Assembly: GCA_037126765.1 (NCBI GenBank)
Contig: JBBCBC010000034.1
Coordinates: forward strand, 20,644,691-20,708,690
DNA from: Stenogyne calaminthoides
Lineage: Eukaryota; Streptophyta; Magnoliopsida; Lamiales; Lamiaceae
Reading direction: 5' to 3'
Length of the DNA stretch: 64,000 nt
Shown one piece after another: positions 9,710-20,877 of this stretch. The notes beneath the pieces were generated by a model, which was given only the letters and a program-made list of their open reading frames with translations, was not told the origin of the DNA and did no database searches. The translations under genes and the position numbers were made by a program. The first letter of the stretch is position 1. Each line of letters begins with the position of its first letter.

Positions 9710-11040
9710 AACAACTGAACCATCTGGTTCAGGGGGAACACCTGATGTTTCGGCAGACAGACTTCAGCACATGATGAGTCCTACATCAGCTGAGACATGT
9801 CCATTCCAAGTGGATCCTACTCAAGTACCTCTCCCAGTCTCTAGTGATGAATCTTTATCAGAAGAGGATGATGTTCTCCAAACAGATGACAATCAGGACA
9901 GAAGGACCTGGATAACCAGTCATCCAACTGATATGATCATCGGAGACCCATCTGATAGAATTAGAACTAGACATCAGATTGGTGAAAGTGCAATGTATTG
10001 TTGTTATCTGTCTTTGAAGGAACCACTCACAGTTGAAGAAGCTCTTCAAGATGCAAGCTGGATTCTAGCCATGCAAGAAGAATTAGAACAGTTTGAAAGA
10101 AATCAAGTTTGGGAACTTGTAGACAGACCAACTCATCAAGATGTGATTGGTACTAAGTGGGTATTCAAGAACAAGAAGGATGAGCACAATGTAATAACCA
10201 GAAATAAGGCAAGACTTGTTGCTAAGGGATATTCACAATCAGAAGGGATTGATTATGATGAAAACTTTGCACCAGTCGCCTGCCTGGAAGCTATTCGGCT
10301 GTTTCTGGCTTATGCAACTCATAGGGGATTTACTGTGTATCAGATGGATGTAAAGAGTGCATTCTTAAACGGGGTGCTAACTGAGGAATTTTATGTTGAA
10401 CAACCTCCTGGCTTTGAAATAAGCAACCAAGTGTACCGTTTAAGAAAAAATCTTTATGGACTGAAACAGGCTCCTAGAGCATGGTATGATACATTGTCCT
10501 AGTTCTTGGTAGAGAATGTATTTACTAAGGGCTTGATTGATCGGACCTTGTTCAAAATAGAAGATGGAGAAGACATTCTCTTAGTTCAGATCTATGTGGA
10601 CGACATTATATTTGGTTCTCCCAATCAGAAGCTATGTGAGAAATTCAGTAAGCTGATGCAAGGGAAATTTGAGATGTCCATGATGGGTCAGATGAGTTAT
10701 TTTCTGGGTCTACAGGTCAAGCAAGCTCACACTGGGATCTTCATCTGTAAGGCAAAATACACAAGGAATTTGTTGGCTAAGTATGGAGTTCAGAATTGCA
10801 AGGAAGTCAGAATTCCAATGTTAACTGCATTCAAGATTAATCCAGATGAAGGTGGTAAGAAGACTAATCAGAAAGAGTATAGGACTTTGATTGGATCTTT
10901 ACTATACCTGACTGCAAGCAGACCAGATATAACATTTGCAGTAGGTGTATGTGCCATATTTCAGGCAAATCCCAAACAAAGCCACCTTGAAGCAGCTAAG
11001 CGGATTCTTAAGTATCGCAGAATATATGGCTGCAGGTAGC
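9710..11040 (+). pseudogene. pol: pol, second half: reverse transcriptase (element A)
   Basis: The copia-type reverse transcriptase begins with a conserved linker (MMSPTSAETC at 9771) and WVFKNKKDEHNVITRNKARL. It contains MDVKSAFLNG and the catalytic IYVDDIIFGS (YVDD codons 10592-10603), then the thumb and connection segment LLYLTASRPDITFAVGV. An in-frame TAG at 10500-10502, where the relatives have a Gln codon, interrupts it before the YVDD box. The frame is lost at about 11030 because roughly 200 bases coding for the first part of RNase H are missing. Confidence 0.85.
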
Positions 11041-11400
11041 TGTTGCTCCCAACTGCTTTGGCTTTGTCAGCAGCTGAGGGATTACAACATAACTGCTACC
11101 AATGTACCTATTTTCTGTGACAGTAATAGTGCAATTGTTATCACGCAGAACCCCGTTCTGCATACAAGATGCAAGCACGTGGACACCAGACATCACTTCA
11201 TAAGAGACCATGCAGAAAAGAAGAACATCAGAACGGAAAAGATCCATACTGATAAGCAAAGAGCTGACATCTTAACCAAGCCTCTAGCTGAAGTCAGATT
11301 TAGAGAATTATGCAACGAGTTAGGTCTACTGGATTTAGGAGATGCAGCCCCAGAGTATTTTGGTGGTCTGATCTCAAACATCAGTTGGTTAAGAGACTGA
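11041..11400 (+). pseudogene. pol: pol: C-terminal RNase H fragment (element A)
   Basis: After the deletion the frame resumes with EYMAAGSCCSQ, VPIFCDSNSAIVI, KHVDTRHHFIRDH and the strongly conserved copia end HTDKQRADILTKPLAE, then SWLRD and TGA at 11398-11400. The first RNase H acidic motif (GYSDSDYGGC in C) is gone, so this copy cannot encode a working RNase H. Confidence 0.8.
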
Positions 11401-11533
11401 TCAGATAGAATCAGTTGAGTAAGGAACCTCAACTGATCAGAAAAATCAGTTAGGTACTGATCAGATAAAGGATATTAGATTAAGGGGGTTAAGGATACCA
11501 GTTAAGCAAAAAGCGCATAATGAAATCAAATCA

Positions 11534-11600
11534 ACACAACAATGGAATTAAGAGAGAATTTCATTGATAAAGACCCGGAGGTCGAAACTTTTCATTACAA
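11534..11600 (-). terminator. Conserved 3' end of the antisense gene (element A)
   Basis: On the minus strand this reads CCGGGTCTTTATCAATGAAA, followed by TTAATTCCATTGTTGTG. The same block occurs at the same place in B (about 20500-20550) and C (about 41660-41705). It looks like a plant 3' UTR and polyadenylation region for minus-strand transcription. Repeated 'ACC(C/T)GGAGGTC' words sit beside it, and a short telomere-like run (CCTAAACCCTAAACCCTAAA) lies at about 11624-11645. Confidence 0.4.
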
Positions 11601-11664
11601 TAGACCTGGAGGTCGAAAGAAAAATCCTAAACCCTAAACCCTAAAACCGATGAGCCTGTTCACT

Positions 11665-12060
11665 TTAAATGAACACGAATGTCATACATGTGGTGCAAAA
11701 CATAAGGTATTGTAAAAGGGAGACTTGGCTTGACCAAGTTCGCATATACAATACTAAATCCATATTACATGCCAGAAATTGCTCATTGATGTTAACCAAG
11801 TCGTCTCGATCGGAACACAAGGCATAGACGGCCACCTCCATGATAAAGGCGACAAATTCGCAATCAGGGTGGCAGTGAAGCTTTGCAACGGCCGTTTAGT
11901 CATCTTCCGATGAAAACGAGATCAGAATCAAGGGAAACATAGGGATGGACTGAGAACCGGAGGGCTTGCCGAAATAGAAGAAGCCTATTGGCGGAGGATT
12001 TGCCGGAATCAAGGACTCACCGGAAATTTTAATGTGCAAACTTGAGAATGAAAATTGATG
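11665..12060 (-). pseudogene. Antisense ORF between pol and ORF3 (element A copy)
   Basis: On the minus strand one frame with a single internal stop runs from about 12060 to TAA at 11665. It includes SGESLIPANPPP, SFSSEDD then stop, and AVAKLHCHPD, followed by VYALCSDRDDLVNINEQFLA. It lines up with the intact 113-residue antisense protein of B: AKL, CTLCAYRDD versus YALCSDRDD, IN...L, and a Met-x-Leu-Val motif. The B start ATG is GTG here, so the A copy is probably dead. The function is unknown and I recognise no family. It is transcribed against the element, from its own promoter (12082-12254). Confidence 0.5.
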
Positions 12061-12081
12061 AATGATTGTCTAAACTCAGTT

Positions 12082-12254
12082 CTATTTATAGAGGAAAAGC
12101 GGGGGTGGAAATGCAATTTTTAAAAATTTGAGACCCCTCCCCAAAGAAATTGAAGTCATAAAGTAACAGACCATCATTGCGGGTATATCACATCACGCCG
12201 ATTTGGGAAATCGAGGCGACCATTTGACTTCCCGAGAATTAGATTTTGGCGGGA
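12082..12254 (-). promoter_or_regulatory. Predicted antisense promoter (element A)
   Basis: On the minus strand CTATAAATAG (12091-12082) is a good TATA box, about 30 bases before the conserved start of the antisense gene. TTTGGCGGGA (12245-12254, plus strand) fits the E2F site consensus and lies about 155 bases upstream. The same order (TATA, then TTTGGCGG) is found in B and C. Most of the remaining sequence to 12684 is the intergenic part shared with the ORF3 promoter and is cut by element B. Confidence 0.45.
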
Positions 12255-12966
12255 GCACATTCCAAGACTCGGATAGGATCAAATTTATTTAACAGAAATC
12301 TGATCAGCTAAGTTGGACATTGTTGGGAAAACTTGCTAAGGTATAGGCTACACAGTAAGATCAACAAAGTCAGAAGAGTTGGATCAGATACAACAGGTAA
12401 GATGGTCAGATGAAAAAAGAACTTCATCTGATCAGAAGAGATCAATTGGGAAATGATCAGAAAGGAAGGTCAGATGAAGGGGGAAGTTCATCTGATCAGA
12501 AAAGATCAGTAGAGTACTGATTTGAGCAGAACAGACGGTTAAAGGATATATTAGGTTCAACATATTGGAAATCAGAAAAGAGGGACAAGAATCTACATTT
12601 GTGGTAATTGGCTGATTACAATATCAGTCAATCAGATACGCTTTTTTGATCCCTTTACTGTTTCATGTTTTCCTTATTTATTTATGTTGGGAAATCTGTA
12701 ATTTAGTTTTGATGGAAGTTCCAAAACAGGTTGTAATAGGACCAGTCAGACCTGTTAGCTGACTGATGACCTAGAATCAGATTAAGATGACCAGCTGAAA
12801 TGTATAGATAGCTGATGTAAAAGATAGGTCACATATTGAGGGGGAACTCAATATGTATAGGTCAGGTCGAAGTATCAGATGACCCAGATAAGGTCAGATG
12901 ATCAGAAGACTAAGCACAAATCAGAAGACAAGAAGTCAGAAGATCAGGTGAAGACAAGAAGACACT

Positions 12967-13090
12967 GAAGACTCAGATGAACCTGAAGACTCAGATGAAC
13001 CTGAAGACTCAGATAAGCCTGAAGACTCAGATGAACCTGAAGACTCAGATAAACCTGAAGACTCAGCAATGAACCTGAAGACTCAGTATG
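12967..13090 (+). repeat. 18-bp tandem repeat in B 5' LTR
   Basis: GAAGACTCAGATGAACCT-like units start at 12967, 12985, 13003, 13021, 13039, 13057 and (after a 2-bp insertion) 13077. The 3' LTR has six such units (starts 26335-26427). The one-unit difference accounts exactly for the 18-bp difference in LTR length. Confidence 0.85.
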
Positions 13091-13497
13091 ACTGAATAAG
13101 CTGAGGCTCAGAGACACCTGAAGATCAAAAGACCTGAAGACCTATATCAGTGGAGTCTGCATATTGAGCTAAGACAATGTACATCTGAAGACTCAACAAC
13201 GTAGACTGATCAGTTACCTGATCAAGCCAGCTCACACCTGGTGACAATAAAAAAGATACACCAGACAAGACGAATCTTCTACAAAAGGAATATCAATCGT
13301 CTAACGGACAAATTTCTGAAGTGCCGCCTCGCGAAGCCAAGTAGAAAACGACACGTGCACAAAAAGAGCTGACATTGCGGGACACGACTCTGCGGACAAA
13401 AACGGCGCTAATGATGCCTACGACCACGCCGATAATCGGAGCACGTCATAATCATATCCTACAACCTAGCTAATATAGCCCGAAATTCAAATTGCTC

Positions 13498-13530
13498 TCC
13501 AACGGCTCTTTGATTTCGAGGTCTATAAAA
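13498..13530 (+). promoter_or_regulatory. LTR core promoter of B: TCCAACGG box plus TATA
   Basis: TCCAACGGCTC (13498-13508) matches the MSA consensus except at the last base. CTATAAAA (13523-13530) follows at the same spacing as in A. Confidence 0.55.
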
Positions 13531-13783
13531 TGGGATCGATCTTCATTTTGAAGACAGGGACCAACAAGAGGCAACAAGCAAAGAACGAACACGGACACCG
13601 CAAAAGAAGCAAAAGCTACAACAAAATCTCTTCTAAAAGAACACTATATTTGAAGATTATTCTTAGAGTGTTCATCCCATTAGTTCTTAGCAAGAAATCC
13701 TATCCACTAGCATTTTGGCTACCTAAAACACCAGGATAGATTTCCAGTTGGAACCCTCAAACATTCTTTACCCAAACGCAAGT

Positions 13784-13996
13784 TAGGTTAAATTTGTAGA
13801 GTGAGAACTCGATAAACATCTCGGCCATCCCGTAAAGGATATAAGTCCCGCAGGTTACGTTTGTAGAGTGAGAACTCGGTAAACATCTCAGCCATCCTTT
13901 GAAGGATATAAGTCCCGCAGGTTAAGTTTATAAAAGTGTGAACTCGGTAAACATCTCGGCTATCCCGTGAGGGTTATAAGTCCCGCAGGTTAAGTT
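13784..13996 (+). repeat. 66-bp tandem repeat in B 5' LTR
   Basis: There are about three units of GTAGAGTGAGAACTCGGTAA, then CATCTCGGCCATCC and ATATAAGTCCCGCAGGTTA. The equivalent repeat in the 3' LTR is at 27130-27345. It lies downstream of the TATA box, so it is inside the transcribed leader. Confidence 0.8.
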
Positions 13997-14472
13997 CGAT
14001 TAAGGTTCCCCTGTGTTAAGGGAAGAGTGGACGTAGGACGGGTTTCGTCTGAACCACTATAAAAAGTCTTGTGTGCATTTACTTGCTTTCGTATTGCTTT
14101 ACACTATTCACACAACTGAGTTTAAAACTGCATACATATTCTAAGTTAAGCCCAGTCTGCACCAAGCAACTGATCTGATCAGATTGACACCTTAGTCAAC
14201 TGGTTGAAAACTGACTTAAGAATCTGAATTGATAAAACTGGTTTTTCACACGGGTAAAAACAAGCTTCCGCACCACTCAGTTAAACTGACAAATATCAAA
14301 CTGATCTGCCCTCAGGCACTCAGTAAGATTGAACATCAGTCTAAACTGATACACTAGTACTCTAATCGGGTAATCTGCAGTTCACACCTAATCCGCACGA
14401 AAAGGTTTGGAAGTCTATTCACCCCTCCCCTCTAGACTTCCACCCTCACAAAACCCGTTCGGGACCTACAAG

Positions 14473-14504
14473 TGGTATCAGAGCAGTGGTTCTACAGACC
14501 ACTG
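14473..14504 (+). promoter_or_regulatory. Primer-binding site and adjacent hairpin, element B
   Basis: TGGTATCAGAGC (14473-14484) is complementary to initiator tRNA-Met. CAGTGGT (14484-14490), loop TCTACAG, ACCACTG (14498-14504) gives the same 7-bp stem as in A, with a different loop. Confidence 0.85.
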
Positions 14505-14605
14505 GCTTTGAGTATCATTGATTCTTGAGGAAGAATCTTTGTGGTCATTTGAACAGATCTTGAAAAACCGTTTTCAAAACTCATTCGTTTTCAAAACCAC
14601 TCAGC

Positions 14606-17183
14606 ATGGATAATACCCCTGGTATGTATCATGATTTGCCTAAGTTTTCAATTGATGAGTATGCAGATTGGGCCATATATATGTGCAACCATCTAGGATC
14701 GATAAGCGGCAGAATGATGGAAGTAATTGAACGAGGACCCATCATTATATATCACGACAACCCAGCAGTTGGAGGAGATCCAGATTTTGCCACGGGAAGT
14801 CTTGTACAAAAAAGCCCAGCCTTGATGGATGCAGAAGAAAGAAAGTTGTATACTCTAGATATAATCGCCAGACATATAATCATGAAGACGATGGAAAAAG
14901 TCACCAAGGAGAAGATAAAGTATCTCAAAACCGCGAAAGCAATGTGGGATACTCTTGCTGAGATATGCGAAGGAAATGATCAGATCAAAGACAGTCGACT
15001 ACAAGCTGAACTGGTGAAGTTCGAAAAGCTAAAGATGCTGCCCAACGATACCATCAATGAGCTTGATGGGAGGATCACCATGTCAGTAAATAAGCTACGA
15101 GAACTTGGAAGAGAGATGTCAGACAAAGATATCAACTACAAGATCTTAAGATCTCTCACCAAGAAATGGGACATGAAAGTCACGGTAATCAAGGATTGCC
15201 AAGACATTTCAAAAATAAAGCCGAGTAGCTTGTTCCTAAGCCTTAAAGCTCACGAGTTCAATTTAATCGAAAGAGGACAAGCAGATGAAGACGAGACGCC
15301 TGCTGAAGCCTCAACGTCTAAATTAGTTGCGTTTAAAGCAACCAGCAGCAGATCAAAGGCCACTGAACCTTTTGGAAACATAATGAGTCAAGCAGAACAG
15401 ATCGCTCTGCTTACCAGGAAACTTGAAAGAACAAATACTCAGCTTGGCAAGTATCGGAGATTCTACAGTGACTATCAAGACAACAGAAGAAACATGAGGC
15501 CAACTGACAGATCACTAGAAAGAACCAGATCTAAAGATCGAAGAGATCACAGAGAAGAAAAGAAAAGAGATGATCTGACAGATGAGAGAAGAGATAACAG
15601 ATCTGAGAGAAGGAGTTCAGATTACCATCAGAAAGGGAAGTCACCTGACAGATCCTGCAGACGGAGTGACTCACCTGGCAGAGGAAGTTCCGTAGATCGA
15701 GGATCATGCTTCAACTGCGAGAAACCAGGTCACTACAGCACCGACTGCCCTGACCTGACTCCCAGAGAAAGAGAAGAGAAACGGAACAAAAGAGAGCAAC
15801 ACCTCATAGATAGGAAAGCACTGGTCGCTGACACATCTGGAATTGATGATTCCTATCTGCCTTCTGAGGATTCTGGCTACTCATCTGTAGAAGACTTCTG
15901 TCTGATAAGCAGTACTGTTGACTTCCACGAGCATGAAGATTTGATATTCTCTTCAGATGACGATGAAGTCTGCCTGATGGCCAAGGAGAACCAATCTGAG
16001 GTAACCTCCAAACCTTCTGCTTTTTCAATTTCCACACCTGCTATCATTAGCACACCTGCTGGAGAGATTGACTTGCAGCTCTACTCTGAGCAATTGCTTG
16101 ATGATCTATGATATGCAGTAGACACTTATACTATAGTGGAAGCTGAAAATGACAAGCTAAGGATCAGAAATAATCAGCTTGTTAAAGAGAACGCTCTCAG
16201 TAAAGCTACTGAACTGAAATCCGCTGAAACTGCTCAGAAGGTAACTGAGGAACTTTAACATTCTGAAAGTTAAATCTTCTGATCAGGAGAAGCAGATCAA
16301 AGATCAGCTAGCAATCAACAAACAGCAAGCTGATGATTTCAAAATCCTTCAAGCTAAATTTGATGAGCTATTCCGACTACATGAGAGTCTAAAATCTACT
16401 GAGGATTGTTTGCGCAAGAAAATAGAGGTTTTCACGAAGTCATCAAACACCGTTCAAGATATGAACACCTATTTTCGAACGCCGACTAACAAGAAGGGAA
16501 TTGGTTATGAGAACCCTTCTACATCCTCAAAAGCCCCGTTTGATTCACTTCAGAAGGGTATAATCAAACGAGTCTCTGACAAAGATACACTAAAAGTTAA
16601 ACTTGTATCTGATAAGGGAAAAAGACCTGCTAAGCAAGTAAGGCAGGTGCCTAATCAGAAAGGGAACAAAAATGGACCCCAACTGATAAAGCATCAGCCG
16701 AGGAATCAACAGAAGAACCCAGTTCTTCTGAAGAAACCTCAACCTGATCAGCAGATTAGGTATCAGAAGAGACAACCTGTAAGAAGAAAATCTAATCTGA
16801 GACCCAATCAAGGTCAGCTGCCTAATAAGCAAGCTATAGGTAAACTGCAACATATGCCAAAAAGATACGAATCTTTTGATGGTAGCAGTCGTACCTACCC
16901 TTATAACCAGAGATCTAGGGCTACTGCACCTGAGCCACACTGGATTAAAAGAAGACAAAATATAAAGAAAAATCCCAAGTCTTCTAAGTCACCCAAGGCT
17001 CACACGAATAATCATACTAATCAGAAAGCATATAAAGATACGTATGATTATGTTGATATGTATGGGAGACAAATCAGACCTTCTAATCTATCTGATTTTC
17101 ATAGAAGTGCTCTATTTGTGTGGATCCCTAAATCCACCACTAACCCCCCAGGACCCAATTCCAAAGGGGTAACTAAAGCCTGA
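14606..17183 (+). pseudogene. gag: gag, element B
   Basis: Gag starts at the ATG at 14606 (MDNTPGMYHDLP). It is open for 501 residues to TGA 16109-16111, through the UBN2-type core, the Arg/Asp-rich region and the CCHC knuckle CFNCEKPGHYSTDC (residues 368-381). The stop lies in the conserved segment 'EQLLDDL' where A and C continue. Coiled-coil sequence follows with a shift near 16255. The frame is open again from 16410 to TGA 17181-17183 (YDYVDMYGRQIRPS ... VTKA). The N-terminal two thirds could make a Gag with an intact knuckle; the full-length protein cannot be made as written. Confidence 0.82.
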
Positions 17184-17996
17184 TTTGATTGCAGGTTCGC
17201 GTGGGACTGGCCAACAAAGGAGGTGCACAAGCAATTATCTGGTACATCGATAGTGGATGCTCAAGGCACATGACTGGAAGCAAACATCTCCTTAGCTCTT
17301 ACAAAGAACAAGAAGGCCCACGTGTACTCTTCGGTGATGATAACTTTGGTTTTACCAAAGCATTCGGAACCTTAGAGAATGATGATGTACAAGTAACTGG
17401 AGTCTCGTATGTCGAAGGATTAAAGCACAATCTACTATCAGTATCATAATGAGCGACAACGGATTCAGCGTTGAGTTCTCGAGCGACAAGTGTACGATAA
17501 GTAATGAGACAACGCTGGCAACAGATTCAACGTTGAGTTCTCGAGCGATAAGTGCACATACATGGGTTATATTCTTATACAAGAAGAATGAGACAACGAC
17601 AAAGATACTCGAACTGCTCAAGAAGCTACAAAACGAGAAGGGTGTCAGCATAGTAAAAATCAGATCAGATAAAGGTACAGAGTTCCTGAATTCCTTTATT
17701 ACTGATTTTTGCAACCGAAGTTTGGTATACAACATGAGACGTCACCGCAAGAACACCACAACAAAATGGAGTAGCGAGCGGAGAAACAGAACTCTCAAGG
17801 AAGTTCGCCAAGACTATGTTAAATTTGAACATGCCACACCAAGCCGTTTCAAGGAAGCAATCAACCTTTGCATGCCATACTCGTAAGCGGATGTTCTCTG
17901 ACTAAGACTCACTTCAAAACACCTTATGAACTGTGGAAGGGCAGAAAACCTCGTGTTCCATACTTCCATGTCTTTGGGTGAAAGTGTTTCATTCAC
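17177..17996 (+). pseudogene. pol: pol, protease and partial integrase (element B)
   Basis: The protease frame (-1 to gag) is open from 17189 and has the active site WYIDSGCSRHMTG; TGA at 17186-17188 lies just before it. After 17450, about 400 bases present in A are missing: the whole GAG-pre-integrase domain and the first half of integrase including the first catalytic Asp. A local duplication of a 'GTTGAGTTCTCGAGCGA' segment (17470 and 17531 areas) marks the break. The remaining integrase keeps RSDKGTEF (Asp 17668-17670) and a degraded ERRNRTLK. Integration from this copy would need enzyme from elsewhere. Confidence 0.75.
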
Positions 17997-18014
17997 AACA
18001 ATGGGAAAAGTCAG

Positions 18015-20238
18015 TTGAAGACTTTTGAGGCCAAGTCAGATGAGGGTACATTCTTAGGATATTCCTCATCCAACAAGGCCTTCAGGGTTTACAACAAAAA
18101 AACCCTAGTTGTGGAAGAAACACCCCATGTGGTCATTGATGAGACATCTTCTGAACAAGAGAAAGCTGCCTCAGAACAAGCCATACCAGATCAACCGCTA
18201 CCTGACACGCAGAAAATGGGTCAGCTAAGCATCAAGGAGAAAGAACCTGAACATGTAACAGTGTACATCCCAGAACTTGATCTTGCTAATTCAACAGGTC
18301 AATCAGACCCAAAGGTACGCACAACCGCCGATTGAAGAAGTTCGCATACGGGTGAGATAAAGATCAATCGAACCATCTCGGTTGGGGGAACTCCTGAAGT
18401 TCCTACGAACATACATCAGCACATGATGAGTCCAACATCAGCTGAGACATGTTCTTATCAAGTGGATCAAAATTCAAGACCACTCCCAATCACTAGTAAT
18501 GAACTACTATCGATATGGATGATGTTCTCCAAAACAGACGACATCGTAGCGAAGGACTGGATTACGGTCATCGTGATCGATCCGATTATCGGAGACCCAT
18601 CTGATAGAGTCAAAACTAGACATCAGATTGGTGAAAGTGCCATATACTGTTGTTATCTGTCTTTGAAGGAACCAACTACAGTAGAAGAAGCTCTATAAGA
18701 CGCAAGCTGGATTCTAGCCATGCAGGAGGAACTGGAACAGTTTGAGAGGAATCAAGTTTGGAAATTGGTGGACAGACCAACTCATCAAGACGTAATTGGC
18801 ACGAAGTGGGTATTCAAGAACAAGAGAGATGAGAAAAATTTCATAACCAGGAATAAGGCAAGACTTGTTGCTAAGGGGTATTCACAATCAGAAGGAATTG
18901 ATTATGATGAGACCTTTGAACCAGTCGCTCGCCTAGAAGCCATTCGGCTGTTTCTGGCATATGCTTCCCACAGAGGGTTCACTGTGTATCAGATGGATGT
19001 AAAGAGTGCATTCTTAAATGGGGTACTAGCAGAGGAAGTTTATGTAGGACAACCTCTAGGCTTTGAAAAAGGCAACCAAGTGTACCGTTTAAGGAAAGCT
19101 CTTTACGGCCTGAAACAAGCTCCTCGAGCTTGGTATGATACACTCTCTCAGTTCTTGATAGACAACGGGTTCACTAAAGGAATAGTGGATAGAACCTTAT
19201 TCAGAATAGAAGATGGAGAAGATATTTTGATGGTTCAGATTACGTGGACGACATCATCTTCGGATCTCCCAACAAGAGTTTATGTGAGAAGTTGACAAGT
19301 TGATGCAAGGAAGTTCGAGATGTCCATGATGGGTCGGATGAATTACTTTACGGGTTTACAAGTCAAGCAGAGTATAGAAGGATATTCATCGCGCCAGCGA
19401 AGTACACACAAGGAATCTCTATCGCAAAGTTTGGAGTTCAACATTGCAAAGAAGCCAGAATTCCCATGATGATCGGGTTCAAGATGGATCCAGATGAAGA
19501 TGGTCAGAAAGTTAATCAGAAAGAATATAGAGCTCTGATTGGATCACTTCTATACCTGACTGCCAGCAGACCAGACATTACGTTTGCAGTAGGTGTATGT
19601 GCCAGATTTCAAGCAAATCCAATGCAAAGCCACCTAGAAGCAGATAAGCGGATTCTCAAGTATCTGAAGGGGACAGTAAACCTTGGTTTATTTTACCCAT
19701 CAGATGACAATCTAGAGCTTAGTGGGTATTCTGATTCAGATCACGGAGGTTGCAGAATCGGCGTGAAGTCAACCTCGTGTTCATGTCGGCCGGGAAATAA
19801 ACCGATCTCTTGGTTTTCGGAAGAAGCGAGACATCGATTGCGACATCTACTACCGGGCGCAATATATGATCGCAGGAAGTCGTTGTTCCAAACCGCTCGC
19901 TAAGTCAAGAGTCGAGGATTACAACATTGTAGCTAAGAACGCACCTATATTCTCGTGATGAATAATAGTCTTTATTGCAATCACTCGTAATCTCGTTCTA
20001 CATACAAGATGCAAGCATGTGGATGTCGACACCATTTTATCGAGATCATGTTGAAAAGAAGAATATCGGGATGGAAAAGATCCATCTTGACATGAAGGTA
20101 AAGTCGATATCTTAACCAAGCCGCTAATGAGATCAGATTCGAGAGAGTTATGCAACGAGCTAGGGCTTCGGATCTTGGAGAAAATGCACGAGATATGGTT
20201 GAAGGATTGATCTCGTAACCGGTTGGTTAAAAGACTAA
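18015..20238 (+). pseudogene. pol: pol, integrase end, reverse transcriptase and RNase H (element B)
   Basis: The integrase C-terminus and linker are open at 18015-18335. RT runs from 18423 with an in-frame TAA at 18696-18698 (Gln in relatives), then is open from 18720 (WVFKNKRDEKNFITRNKARL; MDVKSAFLNG). A one-base loss just before the YVDD codons (19241-19252) puts the catalytic box out of frame. The thumb/connection part is open again at 19466-19903. RNase H has SGYSDSDHGGC, and then the sequence degrades, mainly at positions where C has CAG or CTG. The C-terminal HTD...ADILTKP equivalent ends near 20238. Confidence 0.78.
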
Positions 20239-20499
20239 CTAAAGTTAAGTGGAATCAGTTGAGTTAGGAATCTCAACCGATCGATTTAATTCAGACGAGG
20301 AGCCGATCCGAAGTTGGATAAGGAGCAGATCGAAAAGTCCGATAAAAGCCGATCCGAAGTTAGGACAAAGGGCGATCGATTCAAGACATATTAAAGGGGA
20401 ACCGACGATTGGAAGATTACTTTATAAGTCGATTAAAGCTGCAGTCAACAAGCAAATCAAGATTAAAGCTACAGATCACATAAGTCAGAAGAAACAACA

Positions 20500-20550
20500 C
20501 ATCAATGGAATAACATAGTTTTTTCATTGATAAAGACCCGGAGGTCAGAT
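20500..20550 (-). terminator. Conserved 3' end of the antisense gene (element B)
   Basis: On the minus strand this reads CCTCCGGGTCTTTATCAATG, then AAAAAACTATGTTATTCCATTG, the same block as in A and C. It lies about 360 bases past the stop of the antisense ORF and looks like a plant 3' UTR/poly(A) region. Confidence 0.4.
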
Positions 20551-20877
20551 GTACAAGTTACAAGTGATATCACAAGCTACAAATGCTACAAGTTATCTTC
20601 AAGTGGTATTACAAGTACAAGATGACCCGGAGGTCATAAACCATAATACCTAAGACAACCCTAGGCAGGGAAGGAGAGAGAGATTTTAAGAGCTGATGCT
20701 CTCAGACTCTCCGACCCAGGGGACAGCAGAGAAGCTTCTAGAATCCTGAAAGCCGCTCTTAGAGTCTCGGAGTAAGGAGCGAGAGCGAGCCTTGAAGGAT
20801 CTTTAAGCTAGGAGCCCTTAGACCTAAAATCAATGGGCTTTCCAGCTGTTAAATGAGACACAGTGCCACAGGTTTGG

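Larger units (their letters stand above)
12685..14470 (+). repeat. 5' LTR of element B
   Basis: The repeat is 1786 bp, TGTTGGGAAAT...CCTACA. It contains seven GAAGACTCAG-headed units at an 18-bp period (12967-13090), the core promoter TCCAACGGCTC (13498-13508) with TATA box CTATAAAA (13523-13530), and about three copies of a 66-bp unit (13784-13996) built on GTGAGAACTCGGTAAACATC and TATAAGTCCCGCAGGTTA. Confidence 0.93.

Noticed and set aside
11624..11650. True telomere or interstitial telomere array
   Set aside because: Only about three imperfect units, inside a retrotransposon.
12320..12335. TTGTTGGGAAAA in A as a possible extra LTR start
   Set aside because: It resembles the first bases of an LTR, but the sequence after it does not match any LTR here; the similar word in B (about 21650) shows it is part of the intergenic region.
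13530..13739. 69-codon open frame in B's 5' LTR
   Set aside because: It lies in the transcribed leader part of the LTR, is not kept open in the 3' LTR or in other elements, and has no known motif.
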